A stretch of DNA of 64,000 nucleotides from JADHMP01 sp016779985 (lineage in GTDB: Bacteria; Bacteroidota; Bacteroidia; Flavobacteriales; Flavobacteriaceae): contig JADHMP010000001.1 of NCBI GenBank assembly GCA_016779985.1, forward strand, positions 248,001 to 312,000, given 5' to 3'. Under the pieces are notes generated by a model that worked only from the letters and a program-made list of their open reading frames with translations, had not been told where the DNA came from and did no database searches. How positions within the stretch are numbered: the first letter of the stretch is position 1; every line of letters begins with the position of its first letter. Below are positions 1-8,470 of the stretch, piece by piece. The translations under genes were made by a program, and so were the position numbers.

Positions 1-419
1 AAATTTTTGGGTGTCGAAAAACCACTAAGATTTGCAGATGTTGAAATAATTGCTTTTCCAAAAGCATCAAGCAATTCTTCTAAAAAAGGATTTTTTGGAA
101 TGCGCAAAGCAATGGTTTGTTCATCGCTAAGCATATTTTTTGCTAACCCTTTTGGATTTGAATATATTATCGTTGTTGGACGTTCACTTTCAAGATAGGG
201 TTCTATTTCTTTTGGGATAGGGCCAACATAGTGTTCTAATTTTTCTTTTGAACCCACCAGCCCAATGAGGGCTTTAGCATCATTTCTTTTTTTTAATTCA
301 TAAATGCGTTGCACTACATCAGCCCTTGTGGCGTCTCCTCCAACGCCCCAAACCGTGTCTGTAGGATATAAAATAACTTTCCCTTGATTTAAATAAGACA
401 GTGTTTGTTGAACAACCAT
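1..419 (-). CDS. tsaC: L-threonylcarbamoyladenylate synthase (Sua5/YciO/YrdC family), 3' end cut by window
   Basis: The enzyme makes threonylcarbamoyl-AMP from threonine, bicarbonate and ATP, the first step of the t6A37 modification of tRNAs that read ANN codons. About 139 residues are visible, starting at an ATG at 419. The YrdC signature LYPTDTVWGVGGDAT lies at about residues 17-31 and the STSANLSG motif near the cut end. Short TsaC proteins are about 200 residues, so the last third lies left of the window. A TAnnTTTG box ends only 4 bases before the ATG, so the transcript may be leaderless. It runs away from dapD on the same strand. Family assignment is confident; short (TsaC) versus long (Sua5) form cannot be decided. 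Confidence 0.9.
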   Translation of the reverse strand, partial: MVVQQTLSYLNQGKVILYPTDTVWGVGGDATRADVVQRIYELKKRNDAKALIGLVGSKEKLEHYVGPIPKEIEPYLESERPTTIIYSNPKGLAKNMLSDEQTIALRIPKNPFLEELLDAFGKAIISTSANLSGFSTPKN

Positions 420-423
420 TAGT

Positions 424-431
424 CAAAAATA
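424..431 (-). promoter_or_regulatory. Predicted -7 box of tsaC
   Basis: Read on the minus strand this is TATTTTTG, an exact match to the Bacteroidetes -7 consensus TAnnTTTG. It lies 4 bases upstream of the tsaC ATG. No well-spaced -33 TTG was found. The expected start site falls at or next to the start codon. Confidence 0.4.
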
Positions 432-505
432 GTTTAAACCCAACGGATTATAAAACAATTCATTTTTTAGAAAAACTACCAGCCAGATATGGGTTTTACG
501 ATAAA

Positions 506-1312
506 CTAAACTGCCACATCGTAGGTTCGTAATGCATCATTTAAGGAAGTTTTTTTATCTGTGCTTTCTTTTCGTTGTCCAATTATTAATGCACAAGGGA
601 CTTGATATTCACCAGCAGCAAATTTTTTAGTGTAAGCCCCAGGGATTACTACTGAGCGGGACGGAACAATTCCCTTATATTCTTTTGGGCGATCTCCAGT
701 TACATCAATAATTTTGGTTGATGCTGTTAATACCACATTGGCTCCTAAAACAGCCTCTTTTTCAACACGAACGCCTTCAACTACTATACAACGTGAACCA
801 ACAAATGCATTATCTTCAATTATTACAGGAGCCGCTTGAAGAGGTTCTAGCACACCACCAATTCCAACGCCACCGCTTAAGTGTACATTTTTTCCAATTT
901 GAGCACAACTACCAACCGTTGCCCAAGTGTCAACCATTGTACCCGAATCTACATAGGCTCCTATATTGACATAACTAGGCATCATAATGACACCAGAAGA
1001 AATATAAGCACCATGTCGAGCAACAGCATGGGGCACTACACGAATTCCCTTTTCTTTATATCCTCTCTTTAAAGGCATTTTATCATGAAATTCTAGAGGG
1101 CCAGCTTCAAGCGTTTCCATTTTTTGAATTGGAAAATAAAGCACTACCGCTTTTTTTACCCATTCGTTTACTGTCCAACCTGTTTCATTTGGTGAAGCTA
1201 CCCTTAGTTTTCCAATGTCTAACTGTTCTATCACTTCTCTGATGACTTCTTGTGTTGCTTCTTCTTTTAGGAGTTCCCTATTTTCCCAAGCAGATTCTAT
1301 AATTTCTTTCAT
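506..1312 (-). CDS. dapD: 2,3,4,5-tetrahydropyridine-2,6-dicarboxylate N-succinyltransferase
   Basis: DapD transfers succinyl from succinyl-CoA to tetrahydrodipicolinate in the succinylase branch of meso-diaminopimelate and lysine synthesis. The 268-residue protein has a short helical N-terminal domain followed by a left-handed beta-helix of hexapeptide repeats (roughly residues 100-230), with typical stretches such as YVNIGAYVDSGTMVDTWATV. I chose the ATG at 1312. The upstream in-frame Met at 1345 would lie before the predicted promoter (box at 1327-1334) and would add 11 atypical residues. dapB, the preceding pathway step, lies about 31 kb away in this window. The gene stands alone, divergent from ruvX. 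Confidence 0.95.
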   Translation of the reverse strand: MKEIIESAWENRELLKEEATQEVIREVIEQLDIGKLRVASPNETGWTVNEWVKKAVVLYFPIQKMETLEAGPLEFHDKMPLKRGYKEKGIRVVPHAVARHGAYISSGVIMMPSYVNIGAYVDSGTMVDTWATVGSCAQIGKNVHLSGGVGIGGVLEPLQAAPVIIEDNAFVGSRCIVVEGVRVEKEAVLGANVVLTASTKIIDVTGDRPKEYKGIVPSRSVVIPGAYTKKFAAGEYQVPCALIIGQRKESTDKKTSLNDALRTYDVAV

Positions 1313-1326
1313 ATTGCTAATTTCGA

Positions 1327-1334
1327 GCAAATGT
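1327..1334 (-). promoter_or_regulatory. Predicted -7 box of dapD
   Basis: Minus-strand TACATTTG fits TAnnTTTG and ends 14 bases before the ATG at 1312. Its position between the two candidate start codons argues for the downstream one. No clear -33 element. Confidence 0.45.
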
Positions 1335-1398
1335 AAATATTTCAAAGCGAAAGTGAAACGGCATTTCTGATGAAAACAATATCTTTACCTAAAATTAT

Positions 1399-1821
1399 AT
1401 GGGAAGCATTATTGCAATTGATTTCGGAGAAAAAAGGACGGGATTAGCACATACAGATCCAAACAAAATAATTGCCACTGGTTTGTGTACACTCGCCACA
1501 GAGGAAGTGGTTACTTTTCTTAAAGATCATGTGCAAAAAAATGAAGTTGATACCTTTGTTGTTGGCTATCCGCAACAAAAAGATGGAACCCCCTCTGCAA
1601 TTGAAGAATCAATTTTAAAATTTATATCTAAACTCAAGAATCAATTACCTAATGTAAATATTGAGCGCTATTCTGAGCGATTCACAACTAAAATTGCAAA
1701 ACAAACAGTCAGGCAGAGTGCGCTCAAAAAAAAGTATAGAAATAAAAAAGAGCTTTTAGATGAAATCAGTGCCACTATAATTTTACAGTCTTATTTAACT
1801 TATCAATCAAGATCACTATGA
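1399..1821 (+). CDS. ruvX: Holliday junction resolvase-like protein RuvX/YqgF
   Basis: This is an RNase H-fold protein of the YqgF family, implicated in pre-16S rRNA 5' processing and Holliday-junction resolution. The 140-residue length is usual for the family. The first catalytic Asp sits in IAIDFGEKRTG (residues 5-15). The strand motif DTFVVGYP is near 51-58, and a second acidic site DEISATIIL lies near the C-terminus. Its TGA overlaps the def start codon (ATGA at 1818-1821), so the two are translationally coupled. It heads the compact run ruvX-def-DUF5606-mazG. No exact TAnnTTTG box was found upstream. Confidence 0.9.
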   Translation: MGSIIAIDFGEKRTGLAHTDPNKIIATGLCTLATEEVVTFLKDHVQKNEVDTFVVGYPQQKDGTPSAIEESILKFISKLKNQLPNVNIERYSERFTTKIAKQTVRQSALKKKYRNKKELLDEISATIILQSYLTYQSRSL

Positions 1822-2405
1822 TTTTACCAATTGTAGCATATGGTACCACTGTTTTAAAACAAAAAGCGCTCCCTATTTCAAAAGACTACAATAACATCAA
1901 TACGTTGATTGATAATATGTGGGATACCATGTATGCAGCAAGTGGTGTGGGTTTGGCAGCCCCACAAATTGGCCTTTCAATTCGTTTGTTTATTGTTGAT
2001 ACGACTCCCTTTGCTAATAGTGAAAACCTGTCGGATACAGAAATTGGGTTCTTGGAGAGTTTTAAGAGAGTCTTTATTAATCCAACAATTACAAAAGAAA
2101 CGGGTATGACTTGGGATTTTAACGAGGGTTGCCTTAGTATTCCAGACATTAGAGAAGATGTTAGCCGAAAACCAAAAATCGAAATTGAATTTCTAGACGA
2201 ATATTTTGAAAAGCAAAAACTATCTTTAGAGGGCTTAGCTGCCCGTGTTGTGCAACACGAGTATGATCACATAGAAGGAGTTTTATTCACCGACTATTTA
2301 TCTCCTCTTAAAAAACGACTCATAAAAGGAAAATTGAGTGCTATTTCAAAAGGGAAATGTGATGTTGAATACCCAATGCGATTTCCAACTAAAATAAAAC
2401 GATAA
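1818..2405 (+). CDS. def: Peptide deformylase
   Basis: The enzyme removes the formyl group from the initiator methionine of nascent proteins; it is an Fe(II)/Zn metallohydrolase. All three deformylase motifs are intact in the 195-residue protein: GVGLAAPQIG (about 43-52), EGCLSIP with the metal-binding Cys (about 104-110), and QHEYDH carrying the HExxH-type metal site (about 150-155). It overlaps ruvX by 4 bases and is followed almost directly by the DUF5606 gene. It is one of the most secure calls in the window. Confidence 0.97.
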   Translation: MILPIVAYGTTVLKQKALPISKDYNNINTLIDNMWDTMYAASGVGLAAPQIGLSIRLFIVDTTPFANSENLSDTEIGFLESFKRVFINPTITKETGMTWDFNEGCLSIPDIREDVSRKPKIEIEFLDEYFEKQKLSLEGLAARVVQHEYDHIEGVLFTDYLSPLKKRLIKGKLSAISKGKCDVEYPMRFPTKIKR

Positions 2406-2409
2406 GGTG

Positions 2410-2868
2410 ATGGATTTAAAAAAAATTGTGGCAATATCTGGTCGCTCAGGATTATTTGAGATTATTGCACAGACAAGAGGAGGTATAGTAGCTCAATCGC
2501 TAGTTGATGGAAAGCGTGTTTCTTCTGGAATCACTCAAAAACTTAGTGTGTTGGGAGATATTCAGATTTATTCTTTGCAAGGAGAAGTTCCACTTTCTAC
2601 CGTGTTTGAAAAAATATTTAAGTATGAAGAAGGAGCCCCTTCTAGAATTATTCCAAAGGCACCTACTCTTGAACTTGAAGCTTATTTTTTTGAAGTTTTT
2701 GATACCTATGATGAAAGTAGAGTATATGCCAGTGATATCAAAAAAATTATCCAATGGTATAATATTTTGCTCACTAGAAATTGGAAGCCAGATTCTAAAG
2801 CAACATCTGATAAAAAAGAAAAGGCAGCCTCCAAAAAAGAAAACCCAAAAACCGATCAAACCGGATGA
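2410..2868 (+). CDS. DUF5606 family protein, function unknown
   Basis: This is a 152-residue cytosolic protein without signal peptide or membrane segment. The N-terminal region reads LKKIVAISGRSGLFEIIAQT, and the middle contains YDESRVYASDIKKIIQWYN, both typical of the Bacteroidetes-specific DUF5606 family. The last 25 residues are a Lys/Glu-rich low-complexity tail. A GTG immediately precedes the ATG at 2410; I prefer the ATG. The gene sits between def and mazG, and its TGA overlaps the mazG ATG (ATGA at 2865), so it is co-translated with both. That context suggests a housekeeping role, but no function is known to me. Confidence 0.85.
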   Translation: MDLKKIVAISGRSGLFEIIAQTRGGIVAQSLVDGKRVSSGITQKLSVLGDIQIYSLQGEVPLSTVFEKIFKYEEGAPSRIIPKAPTLELEAYFFEVFDTYDESRVYASDIKKIIQWYNILLTRNWKPDSKATSDKKEKAASKKENPKTDQTG

Positions 2869-3638
2869 GTTCAAAAGCAATTCAACTTGAGGCCATAGAA
2901 AGACTTTTAGTTATCATGGACGAATTAAGAGAGCAATGCCCCTGGGATCGAAAGCAAACTTTTGAAAGTCTTAGAAGCCTGACTATTGAAGAAACCTATG
3001 AATTGGCAGAAGCAATAATTGAGGGCAATCAAGAGGAGATCAAAAAAGAATTGGGAGATCTTTTATTGCACATTGTTTTTTACGCCAAAATTGGAAGTGA
3101 GACAAATGACTTTGATCTTGCTGATATTGCTCATTCAATAGCAGAAAAACTAATTCAACGCCATCCCCACATTTATGGAGATGTTACTGTTTCTGGTGCA
3201 GAAGACGTCAAAAAAAATTGGGAAGCCCTAAAACTCAAAGAGGGCAATAAAAGTGTTCTCTCAGGGGTGCCTAAAGGATTGCCTTCTCTCATAAAAGCAA
3301 TGCGAATTCAAGAAAAGGCTGCAGGTGTTGGATTTGACTGGGAAAACAGAAAACAAGTCTGGGATAAATGTGAAGAAGAATTAGATGAACTCAATGAGGC
3401 GTTGAAAAAAAAGGATAAGAAAGCTATCGAATCTGAAATGGGTGATGTTTTATTTTCTTTAGTTAATTATGCTCGATTTATTGGTGTTGATCCCTCCAAT
3501 GCCCTTGAAAAAACAAACCAAAAATTCATCAAACGGTTCAGCTATATCGAAAACGAAGCCAAAAGAATAGAAAAGAACATTAATGATTTAAGTTTGGGAG
3601 AAATGGAAAAATATTGGCAGGCTGCTAAGAAAAGTTAA
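2865..3638 (+). CDS. mazG: Nucleoside triphosphate pyrophosphohydrolase MazG
   Basis: MazG hydrolyses (d)NTPs to NMP and pyrophosphate, cleaning the nucleotide pool and, in E. coli, lowering ppGpp. The 257-residue length matches the two-domain E. coli type. The first MazG domain shows TIEETYELAEA and a downstream GDLLLHIVFYA. The second shows CEEELDELNEA followed by EMGDVLFSLVNYAR. Both therefore carry the EExxE...ExxD metal-binding pattern. It is the last gene of the ruvX-def run and converges on the DUF349 gene, with only 6 bases between stop codons. Confidence 0.95.
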   Translation: MSSKAIQLEAIERLLVIMDELREQCPWDRKQTFESLRSLTIEETYELAEAIIEGNQEEIKKELGDLLLHIVFYAKIGSETNDFDLADIAHSIAEKLIQRHPHIYGDVTVSGAEDVKKNWEALKLKEGNKSVLSGVPKGLPSLIKAMRIQEKAAGVGFDWENRKQVWDKCEEELDELNEALKKKDKKAIESEMGDVLFSLVNYARFIGVDPSNALEKTNQKFIKRFSYIENEAKRIEKNINDLSLGEMEKYWQAAKKS

Positions 3639-3644
3639 CTAGAC

Positions 3645-5648
3645 TTATTCATTAATCGTTTCTTCATTTGCTTCATCGCTGTCTCTATTATTTTCTTGCT
3701 CTTCTAATTGTTCTTGTTCCGCTCTCTTTTTATTAAGTGTATTCTTAATTTGATTGAGTTGAATCAGTTTATCATGATTTTGATCAAGCGCTTTTTTAAT
3801 TTTTCCAATTTTCTTTTCAGCCTCTTTAAACAATGGGTTTTCCGTGCTGGAACTACTAAAAAATTCTAAATTATTTTCTAATTGATTAATTTCCGTTTGG
3901 TGATTTTTTATTTCAGCTCTTATTTCTTTGATAGCCTCATTCAAACCTTTGTCATTCTTCTTTAGTGCAAGCACTTTACACTCATATTCGAGTTTTTTCT
4001 TTTCTGAGGGTTTTAAATCATGATTCTTAATCTTTTCGATTAAAGCTTTAGCCAAAGTATCATCTAATTTTTGAATTAAGATAGGTTTCAATTGTTCCAA
4101 ATCATCCCAATCGTCCCATATCTTATTGACTTGCTCTCTAACTTGGTCACTATTTCCTTCTAGTTTTTGTTTTTTTGCAGACTCAATAAATTTATTTCTC
4201 GTTTCTATTAAAGCCTCATCTTGAGCATTTAATTTTTGATAGCCAGAACGAAGTCTATCAAAATAAAGGGAGTTTTTTTCTTGAAAAACAGACCAAAGTT
4301 TATTGTCAATTTTTCTAGGAATAAATCCAATAACCTTCCATTTTTTCTGTAGGTCTTTTACTTCTTCAACTCGAGATTCCCAGTCCTCACTCTCTAAGAT
4401 AGACTCTAAATGTTTAATAAGGTTATTCTTGGCACTAACATTCTCTTTTTGTTCTTTCTTTTGAAGTTTATAAAAGTCATTTTTGGCTTTCATAAACTCT
4501 TTGCCAATTTCTCTAAATTCTTGCCAAATGATTTTATTATTCTTGCCCACAACATGTCCCACTGATTTGAACTCTTCACGAAGTTCTTGGAATTTTTTTA
4601 AGGCATCTTGCCATTCACGGTGTTGTTGAGGCACTGATGAAAGAAACCCTTTCATTTGAGTTAGAATTTCATTTTTGCGCTCAAAATTAGCTTGTAGCGA
4701 ACCCGCTAAGTCTTTTTGGTATTCTTGACGTCTCTTTTGAATGGTCTTGGTAGCTTCTTGAAACCTCTTCCAGAGCACTTCCCTTTGTTCCCTCATTACA
4801 GGGCCTAGGTCATTTTTCCACGTTTGATGGAGTGTGTTAAGCTCTCTACTTGCACGAACAATGTCTGGAAACTTTGTGAGCTCTTCAGCTCGCTCTATTA
4901 ATTTTAATTTAGCTTCATAGTTATGTTTAAAATCCAACTCTCTTAATTCTCGATTAAGATGAAGAAAATCATAAAACCGCTCTACATGATGTCTAAAAGT
5001 TTGCCAAATATTTTGATTTTCGGCTCTAGGAACGGGTCCTGTATTGTACCAACTGTCTTGAAGAGCTTTAAATTTTTTGTAAACTGAATTGATGTCTTGG
5101 TCAGCAGTAATGAGTTCTTTAATCTCTTCAATAATATTTTTTTTCCGCTCTAGATTGGTTTTTTGAGCGGTTTCAATTTCTTTAAAATGTTTTCTTTTTA
5201 GTTGGCGATAATTATAAGTTATTTGATCAAATTCTTTTTTATGGTCTGGTTTGTAAAAGAAATTAATTTCATTCTCACCAGAGGCAAGAAAATCCTTTTT
5301 TGCCACTTCCAAATCTTCTTGAAAAAGTTTTTGGTATTGGGATTGTAAGGATTGAATTGTTTTATTCGATTTGAACCAGTCTTGCCTTTCAACAAGAGTT
5401 TTGAGTTTCTGGACAATATCCTCAGTTTTTAAACCACTAAAATCCTCTTGAGCTTCGATAGGCTCTGAAGTCTTTTTTTCTTCTGGAGAACTTATCTCAA
5501 TTGTTGCAGAAGCCTCAGAATTACTTTCAGTGTGCTCTTCTAATGTTGTTTCAGTTTCTGGGCTATTTGATGTTTCCTCATGATTGGAAACTTCTTGCAA
5601 CGCCTCTTTTTCTTCTCCCGTTGCTGTATTGGTATTCTTTTCTTCCAT
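3645..5648 (-). CDS. DUF349 domain protein, large coiled-coil
   Basis: This is a 667-residue, highly charged protein with an acidic Glu/Thr/Ser-rich N-terminal 80 residues and acidic C-terminal tail. In between are several DUF349-type repeats, recognisable by recurring motifs such as QKKWKVIGFIPRK, QDSWYNTGPVP, LREEFKSVGHV and WKNDLGPV. No signal peptide or membrane segment is visible. DUF349 proteins are predicted helical and of uncertain role. I start at the ATG at 5648; an in-frame Met 13 codons upstream adds residues unlike the rest. It lies just after aroE on the same strand and may have its own promoter inside the aroE 3' end. Confidence 0.85.
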   Translation of the reverse strand: MEEKNTNTATGEEKEALQEVSNHEETSNSPETETTLEEHTESNSEASATIEISSPEEKKTSEPIEAQEDFSGLKTEDIVQKLKTLVERQDWFKSNKTIQSLQSQYQKLFQEDLEVAKKDFLASGENEINFFYKPDHKKEFDQITYNYRQLKRKHFKEIETAQKTNLERKKNIIEEIKELITADQDINSVYKKFKALQDSWYNTGPVPRAENQNIWQTFRHHVERFYDFLHLNRELRELDFKHNYEAKLKLIERAEELTKFPDIVRASRELNTLHQTWKNDLGPVMREQREVLWKRFQEATKTIQKRRQEYQKDLAGSLQANFERKNEILTQMKGFLSSVPQQHREWQDALKKFQELREEFKSVGHVVGKNNKIIWQEFREIGKEFMKAKNDFYKLQKKEQKENVSAKNNLIKHLESILESEDWESRVEEVKDLQKKWKVIGFIPRKIDNKLWSVFQEKNSLYFDRLRSGYQKLNAQDEALIETRNKFIESAKKQKLEGNSDQVREQVNKIWDDWDDLEQLKPILIQKLDDTLAKALIEKIKNHDLKPSEKKKLEYECKVLALKKNDKGLNEAIKEIRAEIKNHQTEINQLENNLEFFSSSSTENPLFKEAEKKIGKIKKALDQNHDKLIQLNQIKNTLNKKRAEQEQLEEQENNRDSDEANEETINE

Positions 5649-5714
5649 ACCTAATGAGTTCAATATCAATGGGCAAATAATATACAATTTTTTGGATTCG
5701 CAAAAAAATTAGAA

Positions 5715-5745
5715 CAAAGTTACCTAAGTGTTCCAAAGTTCCCAA
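5715..5745 (-). promoter_or_regulatory. Possible promoter of the DUF349 gene
   Basis: Minus-strand TAACTTTG at 5715-5722 fits TAnnTTTG. A TTG lies 20 bases upstream at 5743-5745, inside the aroE 3' end. The leader would be about 60 bases. Weak, because AT-rich DNA yields chance matches. Confidence 0.3.
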
Positions 5746-6476
5746 GCTTTTTCTGCTTGATAGATAAGCATGGTGTAACCATTAATAATGGTAGCGCCTT
5801 TTTCTAATCCATTTTTTAGGAATTGTGTTTTTTCTGGATTATAAATCAGATCAAAAAGAATATGATCCCTTTTAATTTGATGATAGGGTATTTTTGGAGC
5901 CTCAGAAATGTTTGGATAAGTGCCAACAGGAGAAGTGTTGATGATTAGCGGATACAGTTGTAGATCAATTTGTTGAAGATCTAAGTAGGAAAGCTGACTA
6001 TCTCTTGGTTTTCTTGAAACAAATTGAGTTTCAATATTATTTTTATCAAGCACATATGCAATAGCTGCACTAGCGCCACCTGTTCCAATAATTAAAGCTT
6101 TTTTTGGTAACCTTTTGACTCGCTCTCTAAGCGCTTTTTCAAAGCCATAGCAATCTGTATTGGCACCGTGTAGGGTACCGTCTTTACGAAAACAGATTGT
6201 GTTTACTGCACCTATTTCTTTGGCTTCTTCAGACAGTTTGTCTAAATAGGGTATGATTTCTTTTTTATAGGGAATGGTAACATTCAAACCAGCAATATTT
6301 TTTGATATCAAGAGGGGTTTAACTTCGTCGATGGTAAGTAGGTCAAAGTTTTTATAGTGGCAGTTGTTAAGATTTTCAGTATTAAATTTTTGAGCAAAAT
6401 AGGTTCTCGAAAAAGAATAATCAATATTCTTTCCGATTAAGCCAAACTGTCTTTTATTTTGGTTGCTTTTTTCCAT
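5724..6476 (-). CDS. aroE: Shikimate dehydrogenase (NADP+)
   Basis: AroE reduces 3-dehydroshikimate to shikimate in aromatic amino-acid synthesis. The 250-residue protein has the substrate-binding region FGLIGKNIDYSFSR near the N-terminus and the catalytic-Lys motif NVTIPYKKEI (about residues 64-73). It also has the dinucleotide-binding loop GTGGASAA (about 129-136) and NTSPVG (about 180-185). The start codon lies 23 bases inside the 3' end of the preceding DUF368 gene. The three genes DUF368-DUF368-aroE therefore overlap in series and are almost certainly one transcript. Length is slightly short but complete. Confidence 0.95.
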   Translation of the reverse strand: MEKSNQNKRQFGLIGKNIDYSFSRTYFAQKFNTENLNNCHYKNFDLLTIDEVKPLLISKNIAGLNVTIPYKKEIIPYLDKLSEEAKEIGAVNTICFRKDGTLHGANTDCYGFEKALRERVKRLPKKALIIGTGGASAAIAYVLDKNNIETQFVSRKPRDSQLSYLDLQQIDLQLYPLIINTSPVGTYPNISEAPKIPYHQIKRDHILFDLIYNPEKTQFLKNGLEKGATIINGYTMLIYQAEKAWELWNT

Positions 6477-7482
6477 AATGTTCTAGGCCTATGATAATAA
6501 AACTTCCTAAAAGTATTGCAATTAAGACAGTAATAATTGGATCATTTTCTGGTTTAGGAAAATAAAATTTTTGATTGATAACAATTGCATTTCCTATCTT
6601 GTTGTAAACAATTTCTCCCACTTCATTTTTCTTATATAATTCTATTCTCCAAGGCCAAACTATTCTAATGGTTCCTACAATAAATCCAATAATAGTTGCA
6701 ATGGTTATGTTGTGGTATTTTTTTAAAACAAAACTCAAAAGGTTAGCAAAAAAAATTAACCCAGCCAAAGAACCAATTGTAAAGATTCCCATTATTTTAA
6801 GAAGTCTTATTTGTTGTCTGTTTTCTAAAAAACTAAAATCACCTTGAAAGGTTTGGATAATAGTTTGGTATAAATTGGTTATAGTTTCAACTAGTAATAA
6901 GTTATAATTTCCTAGAACTAAGAGTAAAAAAGATCCAGAGAGACCCGGAAGTGTCATTCCGCTTACACTAATAAGACCACAAAAAAAGACAAAAAAATAG
7001 TTGTCATTTTCTCCAGCGGGTTGAATGAAAGTAATTAATAAACCAGCAGCAGCCCCCAGAAAAAGACTTAAAAAGCTGCTGAAGTCCCATTGTTTGATTT
7101 CTTCTCTAATATAATATATTGAGGTCACAATCATCCCCATAAATAAACCTAGTACTTCTGCTTCATAAAATGCAAGCCCATAGTCAAGAATGAGTGAAAC
7201 ACTAAAAAAACTAATGATAATTCCTGAAAATAGGGTTAGTAGAAAAGAACCATTAGTATACTTCCAAAATCGAGCATATTGCCCAGTTACTAACAATTTT
7301 AACGCTTTTACATTGAGATGCTGAAGTGAAAAAATTAACTCTTCATAGAAACCACCTACTAGGGCAACAATCCCACCAGAAACCCCAGGCACTTTGTTAG
7401 CAGCACCCATTGCAATTCCCTTGATAATTAGAAAGAATCGATCAGAAATGGAATACTCTTTTCTTGCATTAGCCATTTGCAT
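6454..7482 (-). CDS. DUF368 membrane protein, probable undecaprenyl-phosphate translocase (copy 1)
   Basis: This is a 342-residue polytopic membrane protein with many hydrophobic segments. The N-terminal hairpin GAANKVPGVSGGIVAL and its inverted partner SGMTLPGLSGSFLLL (about residues 175-190) are the paired motifs that define DUF368. A DUF368 protein (PopT) has been shown to recycle the lipid carrier undecaprenyl phosphate across the cytoplasmic membrane; applying this here is by family. A hydrophilic loop of about 40 residues (YKKNEVGEIVYNKIG region) is inserted near the C-terminus before the last membrane segment. It overlaps the upstream paralogue by 14 bases and aroE by 23. A start two codons later is also possible. 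Confidence 0.88.
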   Translation of the reverse strand: MQMANARKEYSISDRFFLIIKGIAMGAANKVPGVSGGIVALVGGFYEELIFSLQHLNVKALKLLVTGQYARFWKYTNGSFLLTLFSGIIISFFSVSLILDYGLAFYEAEVLGLFMGMIVTSIYYIREEIKQWDFSSFLSLFLGAAAGLLITFIQPAGENDNYFFVFFCGLISVSGMTLPGLSGSFLLLVLGNYNLLLVETITNLYQTIIQTFQGDFSFLENRQQIRLLKIMGIFTIGSLAGLIFFANLLSFVLKKYHNITIATIIGFIVGTIRIVWPWRIELYKKNEVGEIVYNKIGNAIVINQKFYFPKPENDPIITVLIAILLGSFIIIGLEHYGKKQPK

Positions 7483-8410
7483 TGGATTTTAATCGTTCTA
7501 AGACAAACAAGATAAAAAATCCAAAAACCATCAAAAATAATGCACTTAGTAATTGTGGATCACCTTCAAAGTTTTGTGGTAAAACGGCAGTAGTTTGAAC
7601 ATTTTTGGATACTGTCGCAAATGAACTAACTTCATTTTGCCAAGGCCATACTTTGTGCAGTGCTCCTACCATCAGTCCAACCAAAACAGCGATGGTATTG
7701 TTGGGATATTTTTTAAAAAGCCAATAAAGAACTTTAGAGAATAATTTTATGCCCACAACTATACCAAATATAAAAACACCTAAAATAGAAAACACTTCAT
7801 AAAAGAGTTCACTATCAAAGGCAAAAAGAAGGTCTAGTGCCTTCCTGACTGTACTTAAAATTAATTTATAAGCACCGAGAATCATAAGAATATAGGCTCC
7901 TGAAAGTCCAGGTAATATCATAGCTGAAATAGCTATCAAACCGCAAAAAAATAAGTAGGGATAATTTAACTCTATTGTTGATGGTGTGAAGAAACTCATG
8001 CTTGCTGAAATCACCATTCCTAATAAAACGAGACCAATAGATAAAGTAGAATAAATTTTATTTTCTTTTATTAAGTAAATAATACTAGCCACTAACAAGC
8101 CGAAAAAAAGAGCCCAAAGTCGTACGCTTTCATTTTCAATTAAATATTCGATGAGTCTAGAAAAAAGCAATATACTAGTTATGATACCGCCAAATAAGGC
8201 CATCAAAAAAGGGCCATTAATATTTTTCCAAAATGCTTTAAACCCCTTTCTAAATAATGTGAAAATGGTGGAAAGTTTGATGTGGTCTATACTCTTTATG
8301 AGTTCTTTATAAATGCCTGTAATTAAAGCAACCGTACCTCCAGAAATTCCCGGAACTAAATCAGCCACCCCCATCAACATTCCTTTACAAAAGATCAGCA
8401 AAAAACGCAT
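7469..8410 (-). CDS. DUF368 membrane protein, probable undecaprenyl-phosphate translocase (copy 2)
   Basis: A 313-residue paralogue of the next gene, with the same two motifs: MGVADLVPGISGGTVAL at the N-terminus and SAMILPGLSGAYILM near residue 160. It also has a late helix pair preceding GLMVGALHKVWPWQNE, matched in the other copy by GFIVGTIRIVWPWRIE. The two clearly arose by duplication but have diverged widely. It is first in the overlapping run DUF368-DUF368-aroE and has a candidate promoter box 19 bases upstream. By family it should move undecaprenyl phosphate. Whether the pair forms a heteromer or has split substrates is unknown. Confidence 0.88.
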   Translation of the reverse strand: MRFLLIFCKGMLMGVADLVPGISGGTVALITGIYKELIKSIDHIKLSTIFTLFRKGFKAFWKNINGPFLMALFGGIITSILLFSRLIEYLIENESVRLWALFFGLLVASIIYLIKENKIYSTLSIGLVLLGMVISASMSFFTPSTIELNYPYLFFCGLIAISAMILPGLSGAYILMILGAYKLILSTVRKALDLLFAFDSELFYEVFSILGVFIFGIVVGIKLFSKVLYWLFKKYPNNTIAVLVGLMVGALHKVWPWQNEVSSFATVSKNVQTTAVLPQNFEGDPQLLSALFLMVFGFFILFVLERLKSNANG

Positions 8411-8429
8411 AACAACTTAGATTTCTGCC

Positions 8430-8437
8430 CAAAGGTA
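8430..8437 (-). promoter_or_regulatory. Predicted -7 box of the DUF368-DUF368-aroE run
   Basis: Minus-strand TACCTTTG fits TAnnTTTG, 19 bases before the ATG at 8410, in the first real gap (60 bases) after the TPR gene. No clear -33 TTG. Confidence 0.45.
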
Positions 8438-8470
8438 GGAAACGAAAAATAGAGTGGTCATAGGGGTGTA

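Noticed and set aside
2500..2880. 126-residue minus-strand frame opposite DUF5606
   Set aside because: Antisense shadow rich in Phe and Ile from the Lys-rich tail of the plus-strand gene; no start signal.
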